Of a DNA stretch of 64,000 nucleotides, positions 37,060 through 46,150 are shown piece by piece. The DNA lies in assembly GCF_017355525.1 (NCBI RefSeq), contig NZ_CP067395.1, positions 1,612,001 to 1,676,000 on the forward strand, written 5' to 3'. How positions within the stretch are numbered: the first letter of the stretch is position 1; every line of letters starts with the position of its first letter. The DNA is from Lysobacter enzymogenes (GTDB lineage: Bacteria > Pseudomonadota > Gammaproteobacteria > Xanthomonadales > Xanthomonadaceae). The notes beneath the pieces are model-generated. The model ran no database searches. It was not told the origin of the DNA and was given only the letters and a program-made list of their open reading frames with translations. The position numbers and the translations under genes are program-made.

Positions 37060-37782
37060 ATGAACTATTGGCCCCTGATCGGCGTCGCCGCGCTCGCGCT
37101 CGGCTTCGTGCTGCGGCTCAACCCGGCCCTGGTGGTGGTCGCCGCCGGCTTCATCACCGGCCTGGCCGCGCAGATCTCGCCGCTGCAGGTGCTCGAGGTG
37201 CTCGGCAAGGCCTACACCGAGAAACGCTTCCTGCTGCTGTTCCTGCTGACCTTGCCGGTGATCGGCCTGCTCGAGCGCCACGGCCTCAAGGAACACGCCC
37301 AGCGCTGGGTCGCGCGCCTGCGCGGAGCGACCATGGCGCGCCTGCTGATCGCCTACCTGCTGATGCGCCAGCTCGCCTCGGCGGTCGGCCTGACCAGCCT
37401 CGGCGGCCATCCGCAGACCGTGCGCCCTTTGCTGGCGCCGATGGCCGAGGGCGCGGCCCAGGCCGGCCACGGCGATCTCGACGAGGACACCCGCCAGCGC
37501 ATCCGCGCGATGGCCGCCGGCACCGACAACGTCGGCCTGTTCTTCGGCGAGGACATCTTCATCGCGTTCGGCGCGGTGCTGCTGATCCAGAGTTTCTTCA
37601 AGGAGCACGGGCTGAACCTCGACCCGCTGCACATCGCGCTGTGGGGCATCCCGACCGCGGTCTGCGCGTTCCTGATCCATTGCGTGCGGGTGCTGCGCTT
37701 CGAGCGCCAGATGATCCGCCGGCTGCACCGCCAGCGCGCCGCCGAAGTCGCCGCGCTCGCCGACCAGGCGCGCGACGCATGA
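37060..37782 (+). CDS. DUF969 family membrane protein
   Basis: A 240-residue polytopic inner-membrane protein with about six hydrophobic segments, starting [22 protein letters not shown]. Conserved polar pieces include [33 protein letters not shown] and [23 protein letters not shown]969 and DUF979 are nearly always encoded side by side and look like the two halves of a transporter. Lying between pxpA and pcp, the pair is a good candidate for uptake of 5-oxoproline or pyroglutamyl compounds (inference). It overlaps the DUF979 gene by ATGA. Confidence 0.88.
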   Translation: MNYWPLIGVAALALGFVLRLNPALVVVAAGFITGLAAQISPLQVLEVLGKAYTEKRFLLLFLLTLPVIGLLERHGLKEHAQRWVARLRGATMARLLIAYLLMRQLASAVGLTSLGGHPQTVRPLLAPMAEGAAQAGHGDLDEDTRQRIRAMAAGTDNVGLFFGEDIFIAFGAVLLIQSFFKEHGLNLDPLHIALWGIPTAVCAFLIHCVRVLRFERQMIRRLHRQRAAEVAALADQARDA

Positions 37783-38732
37783 TCGGGCTGGATTTCGTCT
37801 ACTGGCTGCTGGGCCTGTACTTCGGCGCGCTGGCCTGGCGCGGCGCGCGCGATGCGGGCAATCCGAAGCGCTGGACCACGGCCGCGTTCTGGGGCCTGAT
37901 CGCGGCGCTGATGTTCTTCGCCGAACATCTGCCGAACAAGGTCGTCGGCGCCTGCGTGGTCGCGCTGGCGCTGTTGGCCGGCTGCGGCGGGCTCGGGCGC
38001 GGCCGCTACGCCGAAACCGGCGAGCAGGAAAAACAGCAGGAATCGCTGCGCCTGGGCAACCGCCTGTTCTGGCCGGCGCTGCTGATTCCGGCGGTCACGC
38101 TGGCGTTCGCGCTGGGCCTCAAATACCTGCGCATCGGCGACGCGCCGCTGCTGGAAACCGCCAACATCACCCTGATCGGGCTGGCGTTCGCCTGCATCGT
38201 CGCCTTGGTCGCGGCCTGCCGGCTGACCCGGCAGAGCGCCTGGAGCGGCATCGAGCAATCGCGCCGGCTGGTCGACGCGATCGGCTGGGCGGCGCTGCTG
38301 CCGCTGCTGCTGGCCACGCTCGGCAGCGTGTTCGAAGCCGGCGGCGTCGGCCAGGCGGTGGCCGGGGTGGTGCGCATGGCGATCCCGGTCGACAACGCCT
38401 TCGCCGTGGTCGTCGCCTACGCGGTGGGCATGGCGCTGTTCGCGGTCATCATGGGCAACGCCTTCGCCGCGTTCCCGGTCATGACCGGCGGCATCGCCCT
38501 GCCCTTGCTGGTCGGCCACCACCACGCCGACCCCGCGCCGCTGGCCGCGATCGGCATGCTCTCGGGCTACTGCGGCACGCTGTTCTCGCCGATGGCGGCC
38601 AATTTCAACCTGGTGCCGGCGGCGTTGCTGGAACTCAAGGATCCCTACGGGGTGATCCGCGCGCAGTGGCCGACCGGCGCGCTGCTGCTGGCGTGCAACG
38701 TGCTGCTGATGTACTGGATCGCGCTGCGATGA
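37779..38732 (+). CDS. DUF979 family membrane protein
   Basis: A 317-residue membrane protein with about nine hydrophobic helices. Typical features are [15 protein letters not shown] at the N-terminus, FGLK-like [22 protein letters not shown], and near the C-terminus [21 protein letters not shown] and [36 protein letters not shown]. It is translationally coupled to DUF969 upstream and to pcp downstream (both ATGA overlaps). The role is inferred to be transport in 5-oxoproline metabolism; no direct evidence exists in the sequence. Confidence 0.88.
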   Translation: MIGLDFVYWLLGLYFGALAWRGARDAGNPKRWTTAAFWGLIAALMFFAEHLPNKVVGACVVALALLAGCGGLGRGRYAETGEQEKQQESLRLGNRLFWPALLIPAVTLAFALGLKYLRIGDAPLLETANITLIGLAFACIVALVAACRLTRQSAWSGIEQSRRLVDAIGWAALLPLLLATLGSVFEAGGVGQAVAGVVRMAIPVDNAFAVVVAYAVGMALFAVIMGNAFAAFPVMTGGIALPLLVGHHHADPAPLAAIGMLSGYCGTLFSPMAANFNLVPAALLELKDPYGVIRAQWPTGALLLACNVLLMYWIALR

Positions 38733-39397
38733 GCCGCCGCGACGAACCCGCGCCGGTGCTGCTGACCGGTTTCGCGCCGTTCGGCGGCGAAGCCGGCAAC
38801 CCCAGCTGGGACGCGGTGCGGCGCCTGGACGGCGAACGCATCGGCGGCCGCCGCGTCGTCGCCGACTGCCTGCCGGTGGCGTTCGGCGCCTCGCTGCGGC
38901 AGCTGCGCGAACGCCTCGACGCGCTGGCGCCGGCGCTGGTGCTGTGCATCGGCCAGGCCGGCGGCCGCGCGCAACTGTCGCTGGAACGCGTGGCGATCAA
39001 CGTCGACGACGCGCGCATCGCCGACAACCTCGGCGCCCGGCCCATCGACGAGCCGGTGGTCGCCGGCGGCCCGGCCGCGTACTTCAGTTCGCTGCCGATC
39101 AAGGCGATGCGCGCGGCCCTGATCGAGGCCGGATTGCCGGCGGAAATCTCGCAGACCGCCGGCACCTACGTGTGCAACCACGTCTTCTACGGGCTGATGC
39201 ACGAACTGCATCTGCGCGGCGACGCGCGGGTTCGGGGCGGCTTCATCCACATCCCGTATTCTCCCGCGCAAGCCGCGCGCCACGCCGGCGCGCCGAGCCT
39301 GGACACCGACAGCGTGGTCCGCGCCCTGCGCGCGATGATCGAAACCGCGCTGGCCACGCCGCTCGACCACCGCCTCGCCGGCGGCGCCGAGCACTGA
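38729..39397 (+). CDS. pcp: Pyroglutamyl-peptidase I
   Basis: A 222-residue cysteine peptidase (family C15) that removes N-terminal pyroglutamate from peptides. The N-terminus [18 protein letters not shown] is characteristic. The catalytic residues are E86 (SLERVAIN), C149 ([12 protein letters not shown]) and H174 (FIHIPYSP). Its product, 5-oxoproline, is the substrate of PxpABC, which fits the operon. The start overlaps the DUF979 stop (ATGA). It is the last gene of the group; a 30-bp tandem repeat follows. Confidence 0.95.
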   Translation: MSRRDEPAPVLLTGFAPFGGEAGNPSWDAVRRLDGERIGGRRVVADCLPVAFGASLRQLRERLDALAPALVLCIGQAGGRAQLSLERVAINVDDARIADNLGARPIDEPVVAGGPAAYFSSLPIKAMRAALIEAGLPAEISQTAGTYVCNHVFYGLMHELHLRGDARVRGGFIHIPYSPAQAARHAGAPSLDTDSVVRALRAMIETALATPLDHRLAGGAEH

Positions 39398-39407
39398 CGC
39401 CGGCGCG

Positions 39408-39477
39408 CCGCCGGCGTCGAACCCCTTCGCCGGCCGGCCGCCGGTGTCGAACCCCTTCGCCGGCTAGCCGCCGGCAT
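39408..39477. repeat. 30-bp tandem repeat after pcp
   Basis: A 30-bp unit starting CCGCCGG at 39408 recurs at 39438 and partly at 39468, with only a few mismatches. The shared core is TCGAACCCCTTCGCCGGC. It lies between pcp and the small secreted protein gene. Each unit could form a short hairpin. Function is unknown. Confidence 0.8.
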
Positions 39478-39522
39478 CGCCATCGCTCGCGGCCGTCGCG
39501 GCCGCACCGCCGGAGAATCTTC

Positions 39523-39822
39523 ATGCGCCGCATCCTGCTCGCCGTCCTGCTCGCCGCGGCCGCCGTCGCCCCGGCCCACGCCGGCCTGTTCGACAAGAAT
39601 CCCGACCAGGTCGCGCAGGACGCGGCCGACAAAAACCTGCACGCGGTGACGCTGTGGGTCGACGCGACCTGGGGCTTCCGCAACCAGGGCGCGGCCAACG
39701 CGCTGAGCCGCGCGCATCAGGCCTTCGCCACCCGCGGCTACGACGTGGTCAGCGTCGAGCCGTATATCGAGAACGGCGATCTGCAGGGTTTCTTCGTCAC
39801 CTATCAAAAGCCGCGCACCTGA
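39523..39822 (+). CDS. Small secreted protein of unknown function
   Basis: A 99-residue protein with a clear Sec signal peptide (1-20, MRRILLAVLLAAAAVAPAHA, cleavage after AHA). The mature part starts GLFDKNPDQVAQDAADKN and contains VTLWVDATWGFRNQGAANAL and SVEPYIENGDLQGFFVTYQKP. The family is not recognised. Base use fits its neighbours. It is followed directly by palindrome copy B and a terminator, and converges with the RDD gene. Confidence 0.75.
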   Translation: MRRILLAVLLAAAAVAPAHAGLFDKNPDQVAQDAADKNLHAVTLWVDATWGFRNQGAANALSRAHQAFATRGYDVVSVEPYIENGDLQGFFVTYQKPRT

Positions 39823-39835
39823 CGGCAGCTACCTG

Positions 39836-39928
39836 TAGGAGCGGCGCGAGCCGCGACCGCGACAACGCAACCGCGGCGAACGTTGCGGCGTAGGTGCGTT
39901 GTCGCAGTCGCGGCTCGCGCCGCTCCTA
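39836..39928. repeat. 93-bp palindromic repeat (copy B)
   Basis: A full copy of the TAGGAGCGGC palindrome. Its arms extend inward to about 36 bp (through GACAACGCA and its complement) with few mismatches. It starts 13 bp after the stop of the small secreted protein gene and lies in the convergent gap facing the RDD gene. Confidence 0.92.
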
Positions 39929-39950
39929 CAGGGCGCCACCGAAAATAAAA

Positions 39951-39979
39951 AAGCCGGCGCTTGCAGCGCCGGCTTTTTC
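39951..39979. terminator. Bidirectional intrinsic terminator
   Basis: A stem AGCCGGCGC and GCGCCGGCT closes on a short TTGCA loop. It has an A-run on the left (AAAATAAAAAA) and TTTTT on the right, so it can end transcripts from both the small secreted protein gene and the convergent RDD gene. Confidence 0.9.
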
Positions 39980-40001
39980 GTTCGCGACGTTCGCGCCGGA
40001 C

Positions 40002-40514
40002 TCAGCGCGCGATCACCACGCGGGTGCCGGCGATCTGGTCGTGCAGGCAGCGGCGGTCTTCGCGGAAGATCATCAGCACGTCGACCAGGATGATGATCGC
40101 GCCGAGGCACGGAATCAGGCCGATGCCCTGCTGGAACAGGTAGCGCTTGCCCATCAGCGTGGCCAGGTCGGGCTTGTTGCCGTCCTGGTCGACGATCTTG
40201 ATCTTCATCACCCGCTTGCCCCAGGTCTGGCCGCTCTGGCTCAGCGGCAGGTACTGCACCGCGAAGAACAGCAGCAGGCCGCCGAGGCCCCACATGATCT
40301 GCAGGCCGTAGGCCTGCTGGCCCGCCTGCGCGGCCTGCATGATCGCGGTGAAATAGCCGCCGATGGCCATCAGCGGCAGCATCAACACCATCATGATGAC
40401 GCCGTCGATGATCGCGGCGACCAGGCGGGTGCCGCGTTCGGCCAGTTCCTGATCGCCGCCGCTGTGCGCGGTCAGTTCCGACTGCGGGCTCTGGTAAGGG
40501 TTTTGCGGGTCCAT
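40002..40514 (-). CDS. RDD family membrane protein
   Basis: A 170-residue inner-membrane protein. It starts MDPQNPYQSPQSEL, a leader typical of proteobacterial RDD proteins. The RDD domain follows: LAERGTRLVAAIIDGVIMMVLMLPLM is the first helix with the conserved Arg and Asp. Two more helices follow, then WGKRVMKIKIVDQDG and CLHDQIAGTRVV, both standard. The family's function is mostly unknown; some members are transporters or ion exchangers. The ATG at 40512-40514 was chosen over a frame open 34 codons upstream. Confidence 0.88.
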   Translation of the reverse strand: MDPQNPYQSPQSELTAHSGGDQELAERGTRLVAAIIDGVIMMVLMLPLMAIGGYFTAIMQAAQAGQQAYGLQIMWGLGGLLLFFAVQYLPLSQSGQTWGKRVMKIKIVDQDGNKPDLATLMGKRYLFQQGIGLIPCLGAIIILVDVLMIFREDRRCLHDQIAGTRVVIAR

Positions 40515-40984
40515 TCGTCTACTCCTTGCAGGGGTGGATGGGTCCGCGCGATTCCCCGTCGCGCGGCCCACGTTGGGCCCGGGAAAGATAGCAGGCAAAA
40601 CCGCGATCGGCTGCACCGGTCACAGTCCTTTTCGGCCTGCGATGGCGCGCGCGGGCAGCGCCGCTGCGCAGGTTGCGCGAAAAACCGCGACGCGCGGACG
40701 GCGCCGTCCGGCATGGGCGGCGCCGATCCGCAGAGACAACCGCGTCCGTCAGGGCCGCCGCAGGCTTGCGCGCGGCGCGCGCGAACGCAATCCCCGCGAG
40801 GCCGGAGCAGGCAACCCATCGACGGGGAATCGTCTTGCGGGAGGGACTTCAGTCGCGACGCTTGCCGCCCGACCCGCGAAGAAGCCGCAACGAAAGCGTC
40901 GGGCCTGCAGGCTCCCTTACGAGAGCCGCAAGCCTCAGGGCCGCAGTTCCGGACTCAAAAAACCAAGCGCGAACGCGCCGCGCC
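40515..40984. other. Intergenic region between dcd and RDD gene
   Basis: No gene is seen in these 470 bp. It must hold the RDD promoter on the minus strand near 40515-40620. The right half contains the family-2 inverted repeat listed separately. The rest is ordinary GC-rich sequence with no other structure seen. Confidence 0.6.
40839..40916. repeat. Imperfect inverted repeat, intergenic family 2 (second copy)
   Basis: The left part (40839-40863) repeats the sequence GGGAGGGACTTCAGTCGCGA found at 1234-1253. The right part (40893-40916) carries AAAGCGTCGGGCCTGCAG, its near complement. It lies about 70 bp downstream of the dcd stop on that gene's strand. Confidence 0.7.
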
Positions 40985-41557
40985 TCAGGTCCGCGGCAAG
41001 GTCACGCCGACCTGGCCCTGGTACTTGCCGCCGCGGTCCTTGTACGAGGTCTCGCAGACTTCGTCGGACTGGAAGAACAGCATCTGCGCCACGCCCTCGT
41101 TGGCGTAGATGCGCGCCGGCAGCGGCGTGGTGTTGCTGAATTCCAGGGTCACGTGGCCTTCCCACTCCGGCTCCAGCGGGGTCACGTTGACGATGATGCC
41201 GCAGCGCGCGTAGGTGCTCTTGCCCAGGCACACCACCAGCACGTCGCGCGGGATGCGGAAGTACTCGACCGTGCGCGCCAGCGCGAACGAGTTCGGCGGG
41301 ATGATGCACACGTCCGATTCCACGTCGACGAAGCTGCCGCTGTCGAAATGCTTGGGATCGACGATGGTCGAGTTGATGTTGGTGAACACCTTGAACTCGC
41401 GCGAGCAGCGCACGTCGTAGCCGTAGCTGGAGGTGCCGTAGCTGACGATGCGCTGGCCGTCGGCGGACTGCTTGACCTGGCCGGGTTCGAACGGCTCGAT
41501 CATGCCTTGCGGCCGTTCGGACATGCGGCGGATCCAGCGGTCGGACTTGATGCTCAT
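40985..41557 (-). CDS. dcd: dCTP deaminase
   Basis: A 190-residue enzyme that deaminates dCTP to dUTP in pyrimidine deoxynucleotide synthesis. The N-terminus [12 protein letters not shown], the motif [20 protein letters not shown], and [44 protein letters not shown] are hallmarks of the gammaproteobacterial enzyme. The nucleotide-binding and catalytic glutamate lies in HVTLEFSN. Full length. It lies 117 bp downstream of mrp on the same strand and may be co-transcribed with it. Confidence 0.96.
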   Translation of the reverse strand: MSIKSDRWIRRMSERPQGMIEPFEPGQVKQSADGQRIVSYGTSSYGYDVRCSREFKVFTNINSTIVDPKHFDSGSFVDVESDVCIIPPNSFALARTVEYFRIPRDVLVVCLGKSTYARCGIIVNVTPLEPEWEGHVTLEFSNTTPLPARIYANEGVAQMLFFQSDEVCETSYKDRGGKYQGQVGVTLPRT

Positions 41558-41674
41558 GCGGTGTTCCTTCGGGGGCGCGGCCGGAGCCGCGCGGTCTGCG
41601 TTTGGGGGTCGGGCGACAGGCGCGTCCGGTCCCGGATTGTAAGGGCTGCGGCAGCGCGCCGGCCCGCGCCGCGC

Positions 41675-42739
41675 TTACAGCAGCGAGGCGGAAATCGACG
41701 GCGCCATGCGCGGACGCCGCGCCAGTTCCGCGGCCAGCCGGCGCGCGGTGCCGCGGTACGCGCGCGCGGCCGCCGAATCGGGCTGCGCGGCGACCACCGG
41801 CACGCCGGCGTCGCCGTGCTCGCGGATCGCGATCTCCAGCGGCAGGCTGCCGAGCAGCGGCACGCCGTACTGCGCGGCCATGCGCGCGCCGCCGCCGTCG
41901 CCGAACAGGTGCTCGGCGTGGCCGCAGTTCGAGCACACGTGCACCGCCATGTTCTCGACCAGGCCCAGCACCGGCACCTCGACCTTCTCGAACATGCGCA
42001 GCGCCTTGCGCGCGTCCAGCGTCGCCACTTCCTGCGGCGTGGTCACGATCACCGCGCCGGCGACCGGGATCTTCTGCGCCAGGGTCAGCTGGATGTCGCC
42101 GGTGCCCGGCGGCAGGTCGACGATCAGGTAGTCCAGCTCGCCCCATTGGGTGTCGTTGAGCAGGGTGGTCAGCGCCGAGGTCGCCATCGGGCCGCGCCAG
42201 ATCATCGGCGTGTCCTGTTCCACCAGCGGGCCGATCGACATCGCTTCGATGCCGTGCGCGCGCAGCGGTTCGATGTGCTTGCCGTCCGGGCTGTCGGGCT
42301 TGCCGTGCACGCCGAGCATGGTCGGCACGCTGGGCCCGTAGATGTCGGCGTCGAGCACGCCGACGCGGGCGCCGTCCCCGGCCAGTGCCAGGGCCAGATT
42401 GACCGCGGTGGTCGACTTGCCGACCCCGCCCTTGCCCGAACCGACCGCGATCAGGTTGCGCACGTTCGCCAGCGGCGACAGCTTCGGCTGGACCGCGTGC
42501 GAGACGATCCGCGCGATCAGCTCCAGGCTGGCCAGGGCCAGGCCTTGCGGCGCCAGCGCCGCGGCGATCGCGGCTTCGAGCCCGGCGCGCATGCCTTCGA
42601 GGGCGAAACCGGCGGTGACCGACACCGCGACCCGGCCGTCGGCCGCGCCGGCGCGCACCCGCGCGCCGCTGTCGGCCAGGCTCAGATCGGTGTCGGGAAG
42701 GTGGATCGCCGCGATCGCGGCCTGCAGCGATTCGTTCAT
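41675..42739 (-). CDS. mrp: Mrp/ApbC family Fe-S cluster carrier ATPase
   Basis: A 354-residue P-loop protein that carries and transfers Fe-S clusters. The N-terminal MIP18-like (DUF59) part (about 1-85) is followed by the deviant Walker A GKGGVGKST (102-110). Next come VLDADIYGPSVP and LIVDLPPGTGD, then the cluster-binding CXXC in VHVCSNCGHAEHLFG. The start at 42739 skips seven upstream codons and gives MNESLQAAI. In many gammaproteobacteria mrp is divergent from metG; here they are 7.7 kb apart with the TonB receptors between. Confidence 0.94.
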   Translation of the reverse strand: MNESLQAAIAAIHLPDTDLSLADSGARVRAGAADGRVAVSVTAGFALEGMRAGLEAAIAAALAPQGLALASLELIARIVSHAVQPKLSPLANVRNLIAVGSGKGGVGKSTTAVNLALALAGDGARVGVLDADIYGPSVPTMLGVHGKPDSPDGKHIEPLRAHGIEAMSIGPLVEQDTPMIWRGPMATSALTTLLNDTQWGELDYLIVDLPPGTGDIQLTLAQKIPVAGAVIVTTPQEVATLDARKALRMFEKVEVPVLGLVENMAVHVCSNCGHAEHLFGDGGGARMAAQYGVPLLGSLPLEIAIREHGDAGVPVVAAQPDSAAARAYRGTARRLAAELARRPRMAPSISASLL

Positions 42740-42944
42740 GCCGGACGTCCGGCAAGGCAAAGGAAATGGAGAGGCATGGAAGCTCTAGAAAGGAAACCAG
42801 CGGCCGCCTCGCGCGGCCCGGGCCTCATGGTAAGGCCTGCGCCGCACAAACGTCCCGTCCTGCGCCTGCGGCGCAGGATGTGGCGCCGGGGTGAGCCGGC
42901 ACACGGCCGCCACGTCCGCACGAGGTACAACGCCGGCTGAATTT

Positions 42945-42959
42945 GCAATTCAAAATTGC
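42945..42959. promoter_or_regulatory. Palindrome upstream of TonB receptor 1
   Basis: GCAATTCAAAATTGC is a perfect 6-bp inverted repeat around CAA, centred 282 bp before the receptor ATG. It shares CAA-n-T and A-n-TTG half-sites with the palindrome upstream of the second receptor. The whole gap 42740-43233 (494 bp) has no gene; from 42936 to 43170 it is AT-rich, including TATAAAACTATTATT near 43046, and likely holds the receptor promoter and a long leader. Confidence 0.5.
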
Positions 42960-43233
42960 CTAACAATCCGACGAAATGGCCGAAATCGCTCCTGAAATCC
43001 CCCATACGGCGGCGAATTCGGCACTGTTTCGCACTCACAATCGAATATAAAACTATTATTTTTCATATAGATATAAAAATGCCAGTGACGGATTTCCACG
43101 TTCCGATGGCTTTTTCGATGACAGAACGGTTAACCACATGTTAATTTCAACCTGAAGGAACAAAATTTCCGCCAAGGTCGGCACAAAGCGGCAGACGACC
43201 GCGCATCTCAAACGTTCCAGGGGAAAAAACCAG

Positions 43234-46059
43234 ATGGCACACCACAACAGCGGCCTGCGCCCGAGCAGGCTGTCGCGGGCGCTTGCGGCCGCGATTTTGA
43301 TCGGCGGCGTCGTGGGGACGACGCACGCACAGCAGGACGAGCCGGCCGCCGCCGGCACGACCGCGAAGAAGACCACCAACGTCGAAGGCGTGGTCGTCAC
43401 CGGCTCGCGCATCAAGCGCACCCAGATCGAGGGGCCCTCGCCGGTCACCGTGATCAGCTCCACCCAGATCCAGCGCGAAGGCTTCGTCACCGTGTTCGAC
43501 GCGCTGTCGACGCTGACCCAGAACGGCGGCGTGGTCCAGAACGAGCTCAGCGCCTCCGGCGGCTTCACCCCGAACGGCAGCCCGGTCAACCTGCGCGGCC
43601 TCGGCCCGGGCCGGACTCTGCTGCTGATCAACGGGCGCCGCGCGGCCGACTATCCGTTCCCGTACAACGGCCAGAGCAACTTCCAGAACTTCGGCAACAT
43701 TCCCTCGGCCGCGGTCGACCGGATCGAGATCCTGTCCGGCGGCGCCTCGGCGATCTACGGCTCCGACGCCGTCGCCGGCGTCATCAACGTCGTGCTCAAG
43801 ACCAATTTCAACGGCGACAAGCTGACCGTGCGCGGCGGCACCACCACCACCGGCGGCGGCGACTTCGGCAACGTGCAATGGGTCGGCGGCCGCTCCGGCG
43901 ACAAGTGGAGCGTCACCTACGCGCTGGAGTACTTCGCCGACGAACCGGTGTTCGCGTTCCAGCGCAGCTTCATGGATTCGGCCGACGACAATCCGCGCCC
44001 GACCCCGGAGCTCGGCGTCAACCAGCCCAGCGTCGGCCTGCGCCTGAACCGTCCGGGCGGCGCCGCCAATTCCTACATCGCCCCGCCGCCGGGCGCCTGC
44101 GAGCGCTTCGGCGGCGAGTTCGTCGACTACAACTTCCGCACCGTCGTCGCCGGCTCGCGCGCGGTGACCAACCTCGGCAAGGGCTGCGGCTCGTGGGGCA
44201 ACGTCGGCTACCAGACCATCGCCAACGGCAACAGCGACTGGTCGGGTTATCTGTACGGCACCTACGACTTCAGCGACGGCCTGCAAGCCTGGGCCAGCCT
44301 GCAGGGCTTCTACTCCAAGTCCAAGCTGTCCGGCGGCACCGAGTCGATCAGCGGCCCGCACATCGACGGCACCGGCCGCGTCACCACCTGGTTCGACACC
44401 GGCTTCAACGCCAACCTCAACATGAACCGGATCCTGACGCCGCAGGAATACGGCGGCTTCGACGGCCTGTACCAGCGCTACACCGAGAAGTCGCTCGACG
44501 CGGCGTTCGGCCTGCGCGGCACCATCGGCCGCTTCGACTGGGACGTGACCCTGGGCCGCGCCGAGTACCGCGCCGAACGCACCCGCCAGCGCCTGGACGG
44601 CTCCAAGGTCACCGACTGGTTCTTCGGCCCGCGCCTGAACACCACCGGCACGCCGCGCTACAAGCTCAACCTCGATCGCTTCTACACCCCGCTGACGCCG
44701 GAGCAGTACCGGGCGATGTCGGACACGCTGAAGTACCAGTCCAAGTCGTGGGTGACCCAGGGCAGCGCGACCCTGTCGGGCGACCTGTTCGAGCTGCCGG
44801 CCGGCCCGCTCGGCTTCGCCGCGGTGCTCGACTTCACCAAGCAGGGCTACGACCTCAAGTCGCCGCGCAGCATCCTGCCGACGGTGATCGAGACCTACAA
44901 CCTCACCGGCACCAACGGCGGCGGCGACCGCGAACGCGCCGCCGCGGGCGTGGAGTTCTCGATTCCGATCCTGCCCTCGCTGAAGGCCAGCCTGGCCGGC
45001 CGCTACGACAAGTACGACGACATCACCGCGGTCGACGACGCCAAGACCTGGGGCTACGGCCTGGAGTGGCGCCCGTTCGACAACCTGCTGCTGCGCGGCA
45101 ACTACTCGACCAGCTTCAAGGCGCCGGACATGCACTTCGTGTTCAACGAAGGCAGCGGCAGCTTCACCAGCCCGCTGGATACCTACCGCTGCCTCAACGC
45201 CGGCCTGGCGGCGTCGTCGTGCACGGGCTCGGTCTACAACTACGCGGTGTTCGCCACCAGCAAGGGCGAGCCGAGCCTGACCGAGGAAACCGGCAAGTCG
45301 TGGGGCGCGGGCCTGGTCTGGGACGTGACCGACGGCCTGTCGATGTCGGTGGACTACTACGACATCAAGCTCGACGACGCGGTCACCACCCTCAGCAGCG
45401 CCTACATCCTCGACAACGAGGGCGGCTGCCGCACCGGGCTGACCCGCACCCGCCAGCCATTCCAGTTCTCGCCGGATTCGGCGTTCTGCCGCGAGATCGT
45501 CAGCCGCGTGCGCCGCATCGACGCGCCGGGCGAGCCGACCCCGCGCATCGACGGCGTGCGCAGCGGCCCGGTCAACCAGTCGCTGCTGCACGTGTCCGGC
45601 TTCGACGCCGCGCTGAACTGGCGCTTCAGCACCCAGCGTTTCGGCGACTTCCGCACCGAACTGGGCTGGACCCACACGCTCAAGAGCGAGCGCCAGCTGC
45701 TGGCGACCGACCCGATCGATCGCGACTACCGCGACGACCCGGGCAACTTCGCCTTCCGCAGCCGCGTACGCGGCTCGGTCAACTGGCAGCGCGACGACTG
45801 GAGCGCGACGGTGTTCATGACCCGCTACGGCAGCCTGCCGAACTGGCAGGAAACCGGGCGCATCGCCCCGTACTTCCTGTGGAACCTCAACCTCGGCAAG
45901 CAGATCACCGACAAGGCCCGGGTCACGGTGTTCGTCAACAACGTGTTCAACAAGTTCCATCCCAAGGACAGCGGCTTCGACGCCTATCCGTACTTCTGGG
46001 ACGCCTACAGCCCGATCGGCCGCGAGGTCTCGGCGCAGCTGGAATACAACTTCAACTGA
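43234..46059 (+). CDS. TonB-dependent outer-membrane receptor 1
   Basis: A 941-residue active transporter of the large Xanthomonadaceae type. A signal peptide (about 1-32, cut after THA) is followed by a TonB-box/ linker region with VEGVVVTGSRIKRTQIEG. The plug spans about 60-185: SPVTVISSTQIQREGF, LRGLGPGRTLLLINGRRAA, VDRIEILSGGASAIYGSDAVAGVINVVLK. A 22-strand barrel follows. The last residues are SAQLEYNFN, so the usual C-terminal aromatic is at position -2, not last. The substrate is unknown; similar receptors often import peptides or glycans. A long AT-rich leader and AGGGGAAA ribosome site precede it. Confidence 0.92.
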   Translation: MAHHNSGLRPSRLSRALAAAILIGGVVGTTHAQQDEPAAAGTTAKKTTNVEGVVVTGSRIKRTQIEGPSPVTVISSTQIQREGFVTVFDALSTLTQNGGVVQNELSASGGFTPNGSPVNLRGLGPGRTLLLINGRRAADYPFPYNGQSNFQNFGNIPSAAVDRIEILSGGASAIYGSDAVAGVINVVLKTNFNGDKLTVRGGTTTTGGGDFGNVQWVGGRSGDKWSVTYALEYFADEPVFAFQRSFMDSADDNPRPTPELGVNQPSVGLRLNRPGGAANSYIAPPPGACERFGGEFVDYNFRTVVAGSRAVTNLGKGCGSWGNVGYQTIANGNSDWSGYLYGTYDFSDGLQAWASLQGFYSKSKLSGGTESISGPHIDGTGRVTTWFDTGFNANLNMNRILTPQEYGGFDGLYQRYTEKSLDAAFGLRGTIGRFDWDVTLGRAEYRAERTRQRLDGSKVTDWFFGPRLNTTGTPRYKLNLDRFYTPLTPEQYRAMSDTLKYQSKSWVTQGSATLSGDLFELPAGPLGFAAVLDFTKQGYDLKSPRSILPTVIETYNLTGTNGGGDRERAAAGVEFSIPILPSLKASLAGRYDKYDDITAVDDAKTWGYGLEWRPFDNLLLRGNYSTSFKAPDMHFVFNEGSGSFTSPLDTYRCLNAGLAASSCTGSVYNYAVFATSKGEPSLTEETGKSWGAGLVWDVTDGLSMSVDYYDIKLDDAVTTLSSAYILDNEGGCRTGLTRTRQPFQFSPDSAFCREIVSRVRRIDAPGEPTPRIDGVRSGPVNQSLLHVSGFDAALNWRFSTQRFGDFRTELGWTHTLKSERQLLATDPIDRDYRDDPGNFAFRSRVRGSVNWQRDDWSATVFMTRYGSLPNWQETGRIAPYFLWNLNLGKQITDKARVTVFVNNVFNKFHPKDSGFDAYPYFWDAYSPIGREVSAQLEYNFN

Positions 46060-46091
46060 TACCGGCCGCAAGGCCCGCAGTTTGTTCGCAC

Positions 46092-46117
46092 AGCCCGGCT
46101 TCGGCCGGGCTTTTTTT
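46092..46117 (+). terminator. Intrinsic terminator after TonB receptor 1
   Basis: AGCCCGGC, loop TTCG and GCCGGGCT are followed by a T-run (46111-46117). It lies 32 bp after the stop codon, so the two receptor genes are separate transcription units. Confidence 0.93.
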
Positions 46118-46150
46118 CGCCCGCGCGGCGGGCGGCGGCGGCGCCCATAA

